A stretch of 64,000 nucleotides of DNA, taken from the IMG/VR virus record IMGVR_UViG_3300000553_000012, positions 32,390 through 96,389 of that record; one strand, given 5' to 3'. How positions within the stretch are numbered: the stretch's first letter is position 1; every line of letters starts with the position of its first letter. The translations under genes were made by a program, and so were the position numbers. Shown here in pieces: positions 24,755 through 32,763 of the stretch. Origin of the DNA: a virus. The notes under the pieces are model-generated. The model was not told where the DNA came from and did no database searches. It was given only the letters and a program-made list of their open reading frames with translations.

Positions 24755-26338
24755 TTAATCCTTATGTACTTTACATCCAACACGGCCACACTTATCGCAA
24801 GGTTTTTCTTTAGATGGTTTTGGAGGAGCTAATCCAGAACGAACATCATCATACATCTTCTTCACATCGTCTGGTTTCATAGTGCTGGGTGCACCCGCTG
24901 CAAAGTTTTCATATTTACCGTTTTGTGCATGTAGTCTTTGATTTGAAGCAGATACTCCAGCAGTGCCTTCGGCATCCGGATCTCTTTCCCCTGCTGAATG
25001 TAGATTTACTGATTTAAAATTATAATACCCATGTGTACCATGCTGGCCATTATATTGATTTATGAGTTTTTCATACTCTGGAATGCGATCAGATCCAGCA
25101 ACCATATGTAAGTCTGTAACACCGTTTTCATGAAGTCTAGAAAGTTGATGTAATAGGGTTGGATGATCTTTGTCTGCTACCTGAGTAACGACATCTGGAA
25201 AAGCTTTCTTAGCGTGTTCTTCTTTTTGTTCTGGAGTAAGAGGATTCTTCTTGTTATCATGAGTCCTAGATAAAATCATACTAGAAGTACCGTTATATTT
25301 TTTAGCAAGTTTCTTGACTAGATTATACGCAACTTCATGCCCAGCGTGTGGTGGATTGACTCTACCAAAAAACATCACATGATGCCGACGATGCATATTT
25401 GTCGGATCAACAGATTCGGCCCATTTTGTAGGAGCAGTAGAAGGAGGAGTAGCCGTTTGTGTGGTTTGATCAGTATGCCCCAAAGCTTTTTTGATAGAAT
25501 TTCTATCTTCTTGGTTTTCAAGATTGATATTGGATGGATTTAATTGTGTTGGAGAAAACTGTACAGTCAAATTCCCCGATGAATGTTTTCCTCTAACACG
25601 AAAACGTCCCGTTCCAGTTGCAGGAGGAAGATTAGTTCCTGTTCTATCTTTTTCTTGGGATAATCCTGCTCTATATGTTCCATGTGTTCCAACATGAAGT
25701 ACGTCTACACCATGATCTTTCAAATAGGCATGCATGGGAGATAAATCTGTTTCTTGACTATAAACATTACTTTGCCCGCTCAATGATCTTGTGCCTCTAG
25801 TTGGAGGAGGAACAGTTTCATTGATGTGGTCTAAAAAAGATTTTCCACTCTCATGATGCGAATTTTCTATTGCCCTAGCAAATTCTGGATGCTGTCTTCT
25901 AACATTATCAGAAATATGCCATTCGCCTTTTTCTGGATCATGGTTTAGCGTAAGTTGTCCAAATGCCGCTCTAGTGCCGCTGTGTTTAACTTCACCATGA
26001 TACACATTTGGTTCGTCTTCACCTGCTTTTTCTCTTTTATTGAGAAGTGAAAAATCAATACCTTTGGTAGATCCGGGAGGCTTTTCATCTGAAGATATCA
26101 TATTATCATTTTTTAAAACATCATGAAACTTCCCTTCATATGTAATTCCTCGATTTTCTTCATTAAGTATTTTATATGATATAAACTTTGCAAAACTTTC
26201 AGTTCTCATTTGAACGTCAGGATTAACTAGAATTTGATTGGGATGTTCACCAGTCATAGTTCTACCATTATTGATAGCATTACTTTGACCCTTAGCAGCG
26301 TTAAGTCGCTTCATAATTTTGTCGAGAAAATCTCCCAT
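24755..26338 (-). CDS. Large protein with cytidylyltransferase-like C-terminal domain
   Basis: A 527-residue protein. The C-terminal third (from about residue 320) starts MFFGRVNPPHAGHEVAYNLV, a nucleotidyltransferase phosphate-binding motif with the HxGH signature, and continues as a Rossmann-type domain. The last residues (CDKCGRVGCKVHKD) form a possible zinc finger. The N-terminal two thirds resemble nothing I can name. The gene sits in the virion block. A modifying enzyme carried in the particle is possible but unproven. Confidence 0.7.
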   Translation of the reverse strand: MGDFLDKIMKRLNAAKGQSNAINNGRTMTGEHPNQILVNPDVQMRTESFAKFISYKILNEENRGITYEGKFHDVLKNDNMISSDEKPPGSTKGIDFSLLNKREKAGEDEPNVYHGEVKHSGTRAAFGQLTLNHDPEKGEWHISDNVRRQHPEFARAIENSHHESGKSFLDHINETVPPPTRGTRSLSGQSNVYSQETDLSPMHAYLKDHGVDVLHVGTHGTYRAGLSQEKDRTGTNLPPATGTGRFRVRGKHSSGNLTVQFSPTQLNPSNINLENQEDRNSIKKALGHTDQTTQTATPPSTAPTKWAESVDPTNMHRRHHVMFFGRVNPPHAGHEVAYNLVKKLAKKYNGTSSMILSRTHDNKKNPLTPEQKEEHAKKAFPDVVTQVADKDHPTLLHQLSRLHENGVTDLHMVAGSDRIPEYEKLINQYNGQHGTHGYYNFKSVNLHSAGERDPDAEGTAGVSASNQRLHAQNGKYENFAAGAPSTMKPDDVKKMYDDVRSGLAPPKPSKEKPCDKCGRVGCKVHKD

Positions 26339-27486
26339 TAGACTTTAGCTCCTAGTGTCTTTGATGCTCTAAGTACCGCTGAGCGGGCCCTATTTGCTGC
26401 CGAAAATCCCTTGCGATCTACAATCTTTAAACCACCCGCGACAAATCCTTCTGGGCCAGTTTCTTCTCCGTTAATCGCATGGCCATATCCACCATGGGCA
26501 GTCTTTGCTAATGCTTTAGAAAGCAAATTGGTTGCTTCTTGAACATGACCATGGATTTTAAATGATTTGTCAAATGCCTTTTTATTTTTATTTACATGTG
26601 CTAAAGCAGCATCTCTTTCAGCGGCTTTGACATCTTTTGTTTTTTGTGTTTTTACAGAATCGATTCGTTTTTGATGATGCTTATTTAAATGATTAATATA
26701 TCCTTCAGTTGTTGGAGTTTCTCCACTAGTAACAGTAGAATTGATATATGATCTAAGAGTATCTTCGTGTCCTACATGATGATCATGAGTATGATTATTC
26801 ATGAGTTTTTGAGCCTGATTCAAATGATTTAAAACCCGGCGTTTCATTACAGGATCAATATTATGCTGTTCATCATGAGATACTAGATGACTTACAAGAT
26901 GAACATCAGGATGCTCTCCAAACTCAGAAAGGTCCGTAACAGGATGAGCTTCCCTGTTCGGACCCGTAAGTTCTGAATGAATAACCGTACTGACTTTAGA
27001 TTGTTGAAGTTTCTTACCCTCTTTGGTGTTAGTCGGTACAGAATATTCAATTGTATTTGGTGTATGACTTATTCTTCCATTAGAGATAGTCCTTGTAGAT
27101 GGATCGCTCATATATCCGCCTTGCCATTCTCCTTCACGTTTAGGAAGAACTTTAGGAAGATGCTCTAGAAGAAGTTTTAATGGGTGTGCTAAGTAAGGTT
27201 TATGACCATGTTGTTTATCAATGTCTTCTGGACTAAAATTGTATTGAGCACCAGCGCCCTTATACTTTACACCAACTCTGCCATCTTTATCTCGCATGAC
27301 TTGATAAGACAGCTTATCATCAATTTTACGCGAAATAGGAGTAGAACTTTCGGTTGCACCCTTAAGAGTATCTATAGCATGTTGAGCAGCATCGTGGCCA
27401 TCAAATGTTCTATCGGCCGGGTGTTCAATATGCTGTATGCCACCTGCGGGTGATCCTTCAATCAAAAAAAACTTGAATGTAAGCAT
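26338..27486 (-). CDS. Conserved phage protein, DUF6267-like
   Basis: A 382-residue protein beginning MLTFKFFLIEGSPAGGIQHI. The segment HIEHPADRTFDGHDAAQHAI (about residues 19-38) is, from memory, a hallmark of DUF6267. Residues about 54-78 (RKIDDKLSYQVMRDKDGRVG) look like a degenerate KxDG nucleotidyltransferase/ligase core, so an old ligase fold is possible. It begins a leftward virion unit and is preceded by a late box overlapping a hairpin that would cover its ribosome-binding site. Confidence 0.65.
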   Translation of the reverse strand: MLTFKFFLIEGSPAGGIQHIEHPADRTFDGHDAAQHAIDTLKGATESSTPISRKIDDKLSYQVMRDKDGRVGVKYKGAGAQYNFSPEDIDKQHGHKPYLAHPLKLLLEHLPKVLPKREGEWQGGYMSDPSTRTISNGRISHTPNTIEYSVPTNTKEGKKLQQSKVSTVIHSELTGPNREAHPVTDLSEFGEHPDVHLVSHLVSHDEQHNIDPVMKRRVLNHLNQAQKLMNNHTHDHHVGHEDTLRSYINSTVTSGETPTTEGYINHLNKHHQKRIDSVKTQKTKDVKAAERDAALAHVNKNKKAFDKSFKIHGHVQEATNLLSKALAKTAHGGYGHAINGEETGPEGFVAGGLKIVDRKGFSAANRARSAVLRASKTLGAKV

Positions 27487-27490
27487 GATT

Positions 27491-27516
27491 ATACCTTATT
27501 TAAGAATATAAGGTAT
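27491..27516 (-). promoter_or_regulatory. Hairpin sequestering the ribosome-binding site
   Basis: ATACCTTAT and ATAAGGTAT form a perfect 9-bp stem with an 8-base loop, just before the ATG at 27486. The only Shine-Dalgarno-like sequence, AAGG, lies in the second arm. The late box at 27514-27521 overlaps the first arm, so a late transcript would start inside the stem and escape it. Confidence 0.6.
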
Positions 27517-27521
27517 TTATA
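27514..27521 (-). promoter_or_regulatory. Late-type promoter (TATAAATA)
   Basis: A perfect late box (TATAAATACC) on the minus strand, directly after the stop of the next gene upstream, driving the virion unit from 27486 leftward. Confidence 0.65.
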
Positions 27522-28058
27522 TTATAACCAATCTGGCTTTTCTCTTTTTTTCCAAGCATGAAGATGAATTTTTGCTCGTTTATAATATTGGCGATAATTT
27601 TCTATTGGATTATCGCTGATAATATATTCTGGTGCCATAGCAGAAGGTGGAATAGTAAAGTCCCAATCTTTTAGATTATACGGTGGTGATTGTAAATGAA
27701 ATCCTAATCCACTAGATTTGACTTTATGAATTTTTTCATATCGATATTGATATTCATCCATAAGGGCAAACATATGATCTACAAGCCAAGAATAATTTTC
27801 AATCGATCGCCGACACCAAACGGCACTAGGATGATTGGTGTGTGTGGCCGAGTACATAATGTTTTCACGGGCATCATTTAATCTCCACCGCTTAACTTTA
27901 CGTCCAGTCTGTGTTTGATCAACATATTGTTCACCATCAAGAACACGGTGTGCTGTTGACAATAATTGCGCCGACTCAAGAATCATTTTTACACAATGTT
28001 TATCAACTAGACACTGTGCGGCAATATTAGGATTAGAATCTACATAAAAAATATTCAT
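27522..28058 (-). CDS. Conserved phage protein (178 aa)
   Basis: The sequence NPNIAAQCLVDKHCVKMILESAQLLSTA (residues 9-36, read in parts) and the C-terminal YYKRAKIHLHAWKKREKPDW are conserved in a family widespread in T4-like phages. The invariant DKH and multiple H and W residues suggest an enzyme or nucleic-acid binding, and some members have been compared with pyrimidine-dimer glycosylases, but I cannot confirm this. Soluble, no signal peptide. Confidence 0.65.
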   Translation of the reverse strand: MNIFYVDSNPNIAAQCLVDKHCVKMILESAQLLSTAHRVLDGEQYVDQTQTGRKVKRWRLNDARENIMYSATHTNHPSAVWCRRSIENYSWLVDHMFALMDEYQYRYEKIHKVKSSGLGFHLQSPPYNLKDWDFTIPPSAMAPEYIISDNPIENYRQYYKRAKIHLHAWKKREKPDWL

Positions 28059-28078
28059 AATTTATCTATTTGGATTAA

Positions 28079-28366
28079 TTAATCGTCATAATTAATTACA
28101 TTAACAAATTGCCACTTTTTTTCGGTTGTCCAATCTTTAAGATACTCATTATCTCTATCAAAAAGTTTTAGATATTCATCATCAGCAATTTCACGAGAAG
28201 ATGTAATCGTTTCTCCAATATGATATTGTGAAAATTCTTTAAAATTTTCATTATAATCGCCCAATATATTCATTGTAACTTCATCAAGAGCATGTTCTTC
28301 TTCTTTTGCTTCTATGACATATCGCTCACGAAACATAGAAATTGTTTCCACCAAATATCGCGGCAT
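28079..28366 (-). CDS. Conserved phage protein (95 aa)
   Basis: Begins MPRYLVETISMFRERYVIEA, followed by an acidic helical part. From memory this start is shared by small proteins of many T4-like phages. The function is unknown. ATG at 28366 has AGGAGA upstream. Confidence 0.65.
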   Translation of the reverse strand: MPRYLVETISMFRERYVIEAKEEEHALDEVTMNILGDYNENFKEFSQYHIGETITSSREIADDEYLKLFDRDNEYLKDWTTEKKWQFVNVINYDD

Positions 28367-28369
28367 AAT

Positions 28370-28474
28370 TTATCTCCTAAAAAAATTTTTAAATATAATA
28401 AACAATATTACAAAAGATACTAAAAATACTGTAATGTGTGGTTCAATATTAAGATTCGTTCTTTGTATATCCAT
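28370..28474 (-). CDS. Very small membrane protein (34 aa)
   Basis: The frame from ATG at 28474 encodes MDIQRTNLN, then one hydrophobic segment (about residues 14-29) and a basic end FFRR. It overlaps the 3-prime end of the larger gene by 26 bases. The longer frame reaching to 28612 lies wholly in the coding sequence of that gene and is rejected. Plausible but unproven. Confidence 0.4.
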   Translation of the reverse strand: MDIQRTNLNIEPHITVFLVSFVILFIIFKNFFRR

Positions 28475-28811
28475 TACTCTTAGCCCATAAATGTAAATCT
28501 TTTGAGGTATAAATTGCATTATGAAGTTCCATATATCCACAATCCATACCAATACCATATGACTCGGGTCCAAAATTAAATACATCATATAACACCCAAC
28601 GATATGTTCCATGATCTTTTAATTCACCCTGAACCAATCGCTTAATTACAGAATAAAATGCTTTAAGCTGATCATCATAAGATAAATTTTCCCAGAATTC
28701 ATTGTTGGCTTTTTCTTCCTCAAGTGTTGCTTTTTTGATATTTTCAGTAAGTTCTTTATATTCTGGGCTACTAAAAAAATCTTTCATACTGGTTTTGTTT
28801 TCTTCAGACAC
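28449..28811 (-). CDS. Conserved phage protein (120 aa)
   Basis: A soluble protein with helical N-terminus. Its centre VLYDVFNFGPESYGIGMDCG (about residues 73-92) is well kept in T4-like phages as far as I recall. No enzymatic motif recognised. It overlaps the upstream gene by eight bases. Confidence 0.65.
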   Translation of the reverse strand: MSEENKTSMKDFFSSPEYKELTENIKKATLEEEKANNEFWENLSYDDQLKAFYSVIKRLVQGELKDHGTYRWVLYDVFNFGPESYGIGMDCGYMELHNAIYTSKDLHLWAKSNGYTKNES

Positions 28812-29076
28812 GGGATTTCTTTCTTTTAGATTTAACTTTAGCTTGTTCTTCTTCGGCTCTTTGATATTTTTTTTCTAATTCTTCAGCCACTCTTTTTTTA
28901 ATAGCACCCATTATATCATCTTTATTATATTCTAACACATAAATCCACATATGTTTTTTTTCATCATATATTGGATTTTCTAATATTGGCCAACCTAATG
29001 CATCTCTACACCATCTACAATGAATAAATGCTCCAGTTTTTGTATATGCTGAAAATGTAGATTTTACCAAATTCAT
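28804..29076 (-). CDS. Hypothetical protein (90 aa)
   Basis: A small protein with a CRWC pair near residue 20 and a strongly basic, helical C-terminus (KVKSKRKKSRV), suggesting nucleic-acid contact. It overlaps the deaminase gene upstream by four bases. Function unknown. Confidence 0.6.
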   Translation of the reverse strand: MNLVKSTFSAYTKTGAFIHCRWCRDALGWPILENPIYDEKKHMWIYVLEYNKDDIMGAIKKRVAEELEKKYQRAEEEQAKVKSKRKKSRV

Positions 29077-29480
29077 AGATAATCATATCCTTCTTCATCA
29101 AGAGAATAACATACATTTTTAATGTTAAACGTAGCTATTGCCCTTTGGCAACCTACACACGGCTTTGCTAATCCCGATATAAGACGTCGTTTTTTCTCGT
29201 TTTCCCACTTAATTCGATATACATACAACGTCGATTTCGATACGATTTCGGCGTCATATTTACGAATTGCATTATAAATTGCATCGGTTTCTGCATGAAG
29301 AAAAATGGCATCAGAATTTGTGCCATATTTTTTTTGAAAAGGATGAGACTTGTTTTTGTTGGTTCCAATTGAGATAATGTCATTTTTATAAACTAAACCG
29401 GCGGCTAGCCGGGCCCTCGCAAAAGGTTCAACTGATTCCGCAACTTTCGAAAGTGCGTTCATTATATCTGTATCGTTCAT
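29073..29480 (-). CDS. Cytidine/deoxycytidylate deaminase family protein
   Basis: A 135-residue zinc deaminase. The catalytic motifs are HAETDAI (H and E at about residues 62-64) and KPCVGC (zinc cysteines at about 107 and 110). It is shorter than typical dCMP deaminase and differs from the second deaminase of this phage at 54141-54608. The probable role is to make dUMP for ThyX, but RNA or other substrates cannot be excluded. The start at 29480 overlaps the small gene upstream. Confidence 0.82.
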   Translation of the reverse strand: MNDTDIMNALSKVAESVEPFARARLAAGLVYKNDIISIGTNKNKSHPFQKKYGTNSDAIFLHAETDAIYNAIRKYDAEIVSKSTLYVYRIKWENEKKRRLISGLAKPCVGCQRAIATFNIKNVCYSLDEEGYDYL

Positions 29481-29598
29481 TTAGATTCAAAATCCATCCT
29501 TTAGTCGGGTCAAAATATGTTACATAATCATCATATCTACAAGATGATAAAAAATCAACCATTTCTTTTTGTTGTTCAAATTTTACTTCATATTGCAT
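29428..29598 (-). CDS. Hypothetical protein (56 aa)
   Basis: ATG at 29598 has GGAG upstream and lies 24 bases after a perfect consensus promoter, so it is likely translated. The product is small, acidic and aromatic (YDDYVTYFDPTKGWIL near residues 22-37). Its last 53 bases overlap the deaminase gene in another frame. Confidence 0.5.
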   Translation of the reverse strand: MQYEVKFEQQKEMVDFLSSCRYDDYVTYFDPTKGWILNLNERYRYNERTFESCGIS

Positions 29599-29621
29599 TT
29601 TGTACTCCTATTCATAATCTC

Positions 29622-29650
29622 ATTATATTATATTTTAATATAAATGTCAA
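29622..29650 (-). promoter_or_regulatory. Consensus sigma70 promoter
   Basis: TTGACA, 17 bases, TATAAT on the minus strand, a perfect match. The TGA stop of the endolysin gene lies inside the -35 box. It drives the small gene at 29598 and the deaminase. Confidence 0.8.
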
Positions 29651-30105
29651 CTAGGATACCATGTTCCGGCAAAAAGTTTATTTTGATCGGACACAGGAAT
29701 AAATTGAATATGATCCATATCTCTAAATGTGTGAGGCTTATTTGGTTCTCCCCAATCACCTCCCCATATTAAACCTTGATTTTTTGCTAACTTACCGAGA
29801 AATGAAAAGTCACCAAAAAAGGAAGGTTCGCCATTGACTTTTTTTACAATATCAACAGCCAACCCGTAATGATGTACACCAACAGTTTTTAATTGTGTGG
29901 CTTTTGCCTCATATAACTGAAGTTGTCTTTCACTGCTTCTAAAAGTTTCTAAAACCATAAGAGGCGCTTCATTCTTTTCAGATTCAATAAGCAATGCCTC
30001 TATTTTTGTTCTAAATGCAGGAAACAACATATTAAGATCATTGACTCTATTTGTAGTATGAAATAAAGGACTTTTTTGAATTACATCTATATAAAAATTA
30101 CTCAT
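29647..30105 (-). CDS. M15-family peptidase, endolysin
   Basis: A 152-residue peptidoglycan peptidase of the VanY/M15 type. The zinc motif HHYGLAVD (about residues 90-97) fits HxxGxAxD, and DHIQF (about 131-135) gives the third zinc ligand; ETFRSSERQ (about 53-61) is the usual arginine-bearing segment. There is no signal peptide, so it would need a holin to reach the wall. A second wall hydrolase of another family is at 41001-41501, and spanin genes are at 12134-12704. Confidence 0.88.
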   Translation of the reverse strand: MSNFYIDVIQKSPLFHTTNRVNDLNMLFPAFRTKIEALLIESEKNEAPLMVLETFRSSERQLQLYEAKATQLKTVGVHHYGLAVDIVKKVNGEPSFFGDFSFLGKLAKNQGLIWGGDWGEPNKPHTFRDMDHIQFIPVSDQNKLFAGTWYPS

Positions 30106-30116
30106 TAATTACTCCA

Positions 30117-30293
30117 TTAATATTTTTTATAATAAAGATGTCTAGGACCGGCTTCTCCAAATAAGCATTTAGATAAAAAAAGAGCATCTTTTAGAGTCGT
30201 AGAGTTTAATTCTAACATCTCTATTTTTTTATTATTAGGATTAACATATGCTATCATATATTTTTTTACGTATTTCTCAGATTGTTCTTCCAT
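30117..30293 (-). CDS. Hypothetical protein (58 aa)
   Basis: A small basic protein read from ATG at 30293, overlapping the exonuclease gene by 17 bases and filling the gap before the endolysin gene. The N-terminus is charged and the C-terminus tyrosine-rich (LYYKKY). No motif recognised. Confidence 0.5.
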   Translation of the reverse strand: MEEQSEKYVKKYMIAYVNPNNKKIEMLELNSTTLKDALFLSKCLFGEAGPRHLYYKKY

Positions 30294-30969
30294 TGCGTTT
30301 TAATCCATGATAGTCATAATAACTATTAATGATATTTATTGCTTTATCAATCCACCTATCACGCTTTTGCTGAAAAAATTGAGGACTATCATTGTCTACA
30401 GCTATTAAAACGCCAAGATTAGTTATAGGATTGCCTGTACATTCTTCATACATAACTGCATAACACGCGGTTTGCATAAAATACCCATCAATCCATTCTA
30501 TTTTTTTTGGACGATTGGACGTTTTCCAATCTAAAATAAATCGCTTATTTCTAAACTTAGCTACACAATCTACCGTTCCCGCTACTCCAAGATGTTTTGA
30601 AAATAAAGGAACTTCTATTCCATAAACTTCTTCAATATCATCTAAATATTCTTTAACAGAAGTAAAAAGATCAATTGTTCCTATATCTAATGATTTAAAA
30701 TCAATTTGCTTATTATTAAGATAATCTTCAATTATAGAATGAAGCTTTGTTCCTCGATTTGCCGCTTTAGTTGAAATTCTATTGGCTTCTTCTTCACCAA
30801 CTCTTTTACGCCATTCTATTAAACCTTCTTTTTTTTCCCAACCAAGAACGGTAGTAACACTGGGCGCTTTAGTTCCATCAGGAAGAACATAAAAGCGCCC
30901 AGCATCAGTATCTTCTCTATTGAGCAAAAGCGGGGTGTAAAGGTTGTGCGCGAATTGTTTTTGATTCAT
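30277..30969 (-). CDS. PD-(D/E)XK family exonuclease
   Basis: A 230-residue nuclease of the RecB/Cas4/MGME1 type. The motif set is visible: NRGTKLHSIIEDYL (about residues 71-84), then GVAGTVDCVAKFRNKRFILD-WKTS (about 128-151), which supplies the D...DxK active site, and a glutamine-bearing helix (MQTACYAVMYEE). It overlaps phoH by 53 bases. T4-like marine phages often carry this gene beside phoH. It probably processes DNA ends in recombination or host DNA breakdown. Confidence 0.85.
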   Translation of the reverse strand: MNQKQFAHNLYTPLLLNREDTDAGRFYVLPDGTKAPSVTTVLGWEKKEGLIEWRKRVGEEEANRISTKAANRGTKLHSIIEDYLNNKQIDFKSLDIGTIDLFTSVKEYLDDIEEVYGIEVPLFSKHLGVAGTVDCVAKFRNKRFILDWKTSNRPKKIEWIDGYFMQTACYAVMYEECTGNPITNLGVLIAVDNDSPQFFQQKRDRWIDKAINIINSYYDYHGLKRNGRTI

Positions 30970-31672
30970 ATTGTTCTTTTCTAATAATATATTCTTTTAT
31001 CATTTTACTTCGGACTATGTCCTCAATATCAAATTCAACTATTCCAAAACTATTCATTCCCGAAAGAATTTTTACAAATTTATAAAATCCACTTTCTTCT
31101 CTTCGAAGGTCATTTTGATTGCAATCGCCGGAAAAAATAATTTTACAGTTTTCTCCAACTCGTGTAATCACTGAATGAAGCTCTTCAAAATTCATATTTT
31201 GAAATTCATCTACTATAACTATACAATCTTTTAATGTAATTCCTCTAACAAAAGAAGAAGTCATAAACTCTATGACGCCTTTTCTTTTGAGTAATTCATA
31301 TGCATCTCCACGCCCTAAAAGCTCGGTGCATATTGAATAATACGGTGATTCATATACTAAGGCTTTTTCTCTAGCACTCCCGGGTAAAAATCCCATATCT
31401 CTGGTTGGGACTACCGATCTAACAATGACTACTTTATTGTATTCTGATTGTTTTGATAATAATTCTTCAAGTGCAAGATAAAGCGCACAAAACGTTTTAC
31501 CCGTACCTGCTGTTCCATATAATAACAAATTTTTATCATCATCATATAAATCAAAGGTTCGTCTTTGATTTTCTGTTATTGGTGTTATTCTGGCTAATTT
31601 CAAATTGTTTTGTTCTTCAAGTGGTTTTACTCTTAATAATTTATTTTGTTTTCTTGAAGTTCTGTTAGCCAT
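30917..31672 (-). CDS. phoH: PhoH-like ATPase
   Basis: A 251-residue P-loop ATPase. Walker A is GTAGTGKT (about residues 53-60) and Walker B IVIVDEFQN, with a helicase-type sensor IFSGDCNQND. PhoH-like genes are frequent in marine phages; their link to phosphate stress is historical and the action on nucleic acid is not settled. AAAAGGAG lies before ATG at 31672. It is translated in overlap with the exonuclease. Confidence 0.93.
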   Translation of the reverse strand: MANRTSRKQNKLLRVKPLEEQNNLKLARITPITENQRRTFDLYDDDKNLLLYGTAGTGKTFCALYLALEELLSKQSEYNKVVIVRSVVPTRDMGFLPGSAREKALVYESPYYSICTELLGRGDAYELLKRKGVIEFMTSSFVRGITLKDCIVIVDEFQNMNFEELHSVITRVGENCKIIFSGDCNQNDLRREESGFYKFVKILSGMNSFGIVEFDIEDIVRSKMIKEYIIRKEQYESKTIRAQPLHPAFAQ

Positions 31673-31720
31673 GGGACTCCTTTTAAGGTTACTATTGAGT
31701 CACTTGCACATAAAAAATTT

Positions 31721-32032
31721 TTATACCATCGATCCCCCGAGTTTCTTACGAACTCTGTTAAGAGCATTTCTGGTTTTACTTTCTTTGATGCCTTTTGAAC
31801 CATATCTTTCGGCAAGTGGTGTTGTTGGATTGGCTTCAGCAATCCTAGAAAAAACTTCTTTCATTCCATTATCGGGACGTATACGATCTCCGACACCACC
31901 AATAAGATTTATAGATACAGGAACTTTTTTAATATGTGGATTTTTTTCTAAAAAAACATCTGCCTCAGAGATGCCCATTAAATCATCCCATTGTTCTCCA
32001 GTATTATTATCATGGAACGTATAAATTGGCAT
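31721..32032 (-). CDS. Conserved phage protein (103 aa)
   Basis: Begins MPIYTFHDNNTGEQW and contains ISEADVFLEKNPHIKKVP, a sequence type that resembles FmdB-like regulatory proteins of T4-like phages without the zinc cysteines. The second of two adjacent ATG codons (32032) has better spacing from GGAG. Positive C-terminus. Function unknown. Confidence 0.65.
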   Translation of the reverse strand: MPIYTFHDNNTGEQWDDLMGISEADVFLEKNPHIKKVPVSINLIGGVGDRIRPDNGMKEVFSRIAEANPTTPLAERYGSKGIKESKTRNALNRVRKKLGGSMV

Positions 32033-32196
32033 CATGTCTCCTTTAAAGTATTTATTTCATCTAATACTTCTATCACAAAATAATCAGATTCATTCCAATA
32101 GGCTCTAAATTTTCCAGGATAAGAAATTCTCTCTGCGGCATGAGTATAAACATAATGTAATGACTTAGCTTGTTCATTATCAAATTTTAAAATCAT
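32032..32196 (-). CDS. Hypothetical protein (54 aa)
   Basis: An open frame from ATG at 32196, which overlaps the TAA of the decarboxylase gene, to a TGA overlapping the next start. The product is small and soluble. The exact overlaps at both ends argue that it is real. Function unknown. Confidence 0.55.
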   Translation of the reverse strand: MILKFDNEQAKSLHYVYTHAAERISYPGKFRAYWNESDYFVIEVLDEINTLKET

Positions 32197-32558
32197 TAAT
32201 CTGCCTGTCTTGTAATAAATGTTTTTCTAATTTTATTTGGTTTAAAATATTGATTTACTGTATCTATCACGTCTTGTATATTATATTCTTGACACGAAAA
32301 AACATCGAGATACAATTCACAACTATTATCACAAAAATGTGCCGTTATATTACTAGTTTCAATGAGTTGAATCACAGTCCAACCGGCAAGATGTTCTTCA
32401 TTATGCCCAAAATGAACAATTTGTGGTTCTCCATATGGAATCATATTGATTTTTTTTACTAAATATTCAATCCACGATCTTAAAATTTCCGGAGATGTAA
32501 TTGATCTCTTATCACATCCTGAGCAATCGAGAAGGGTATGATATCCCCAATATGACAT
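32196..32558 (-). CDS. speD: S-adenosylmethionine decarboxylase-like protein
   Basis: The 120-residue protein resembles the short SpeD proteins of T4-like marine phages. The motif LIETSNITAHFC (about residues 64-75) would hold the serine that becomes the pyruvoyl group, and ELYLDVFSC (about 81-89) is the second conserved block. SpeD makes decarboxylated AdoMet for spermidine synthesis; polyamines are bound by phage DNA. It sits amid small unknown genes. Activity has not been shown for this protein. Confidence 0.8.
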   Translation of the reverse strand: MSYWGYHTLLDCSGCDKRSITSPEILRSWIEYLVKKINMIPYGEPQIVHFGHNEEHLAGWTVIQLIETSNITAHFCDNSCELYLDVFSCQEYNIQDVIDTVNQYFKPNKIRKTFITRQAD

Positions 32559-32571
32559 AATATATTACTCC

Positions 32572-32745
32572 TTATTCATAATCATCATCGGATAACCGAA
32601 TTAAATCATCGATACTTTTTGTTTTAATAGCAGAAGTAATTCGCTTATTCTTTTTTCGTTCTCGATATTCTTCATAAGCATAAGAATCATATTCATCTTC
32701 ATTATAATCATCATAATATTTATTTACTTTTCTACTTTTGCTCAT
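32572..32745 (-). CDS. Conserved small charged protein (57 aa)
   Basis: Starts MSKSRKVNKYYDDYNEDEYD, then a basic helix and an acidic end (SIDDLIRLSDDDYE). From memory this charge pattern recurs in T4-like marine phages. It is too short for most gene callers. Role unknown. Confidence 0.6.
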   Translation of the reverse strand: MSKSRKVNKYYDDYNEDEYDSYAYEEYRERKKNKRITSAIKTKSIDDLIRLSDDDYE

Positions 32746-32763
32746 TTTTAGTTTAGTCCATCC

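Noticed and set aside
28370-28612. An 80-residue hydrophobic protein
   Set aside because: Most of the frame lies inside the well-supported gene at 28449-28811; only the last 34 codons from 28474 are plausible.
31633-31842. A 69-residue minus-strand protein between phoH and its neighbour
   Set aside because: It overlaps both the phoH start and the conserved gene at 31721 in another frame and lacks a ribosome site.
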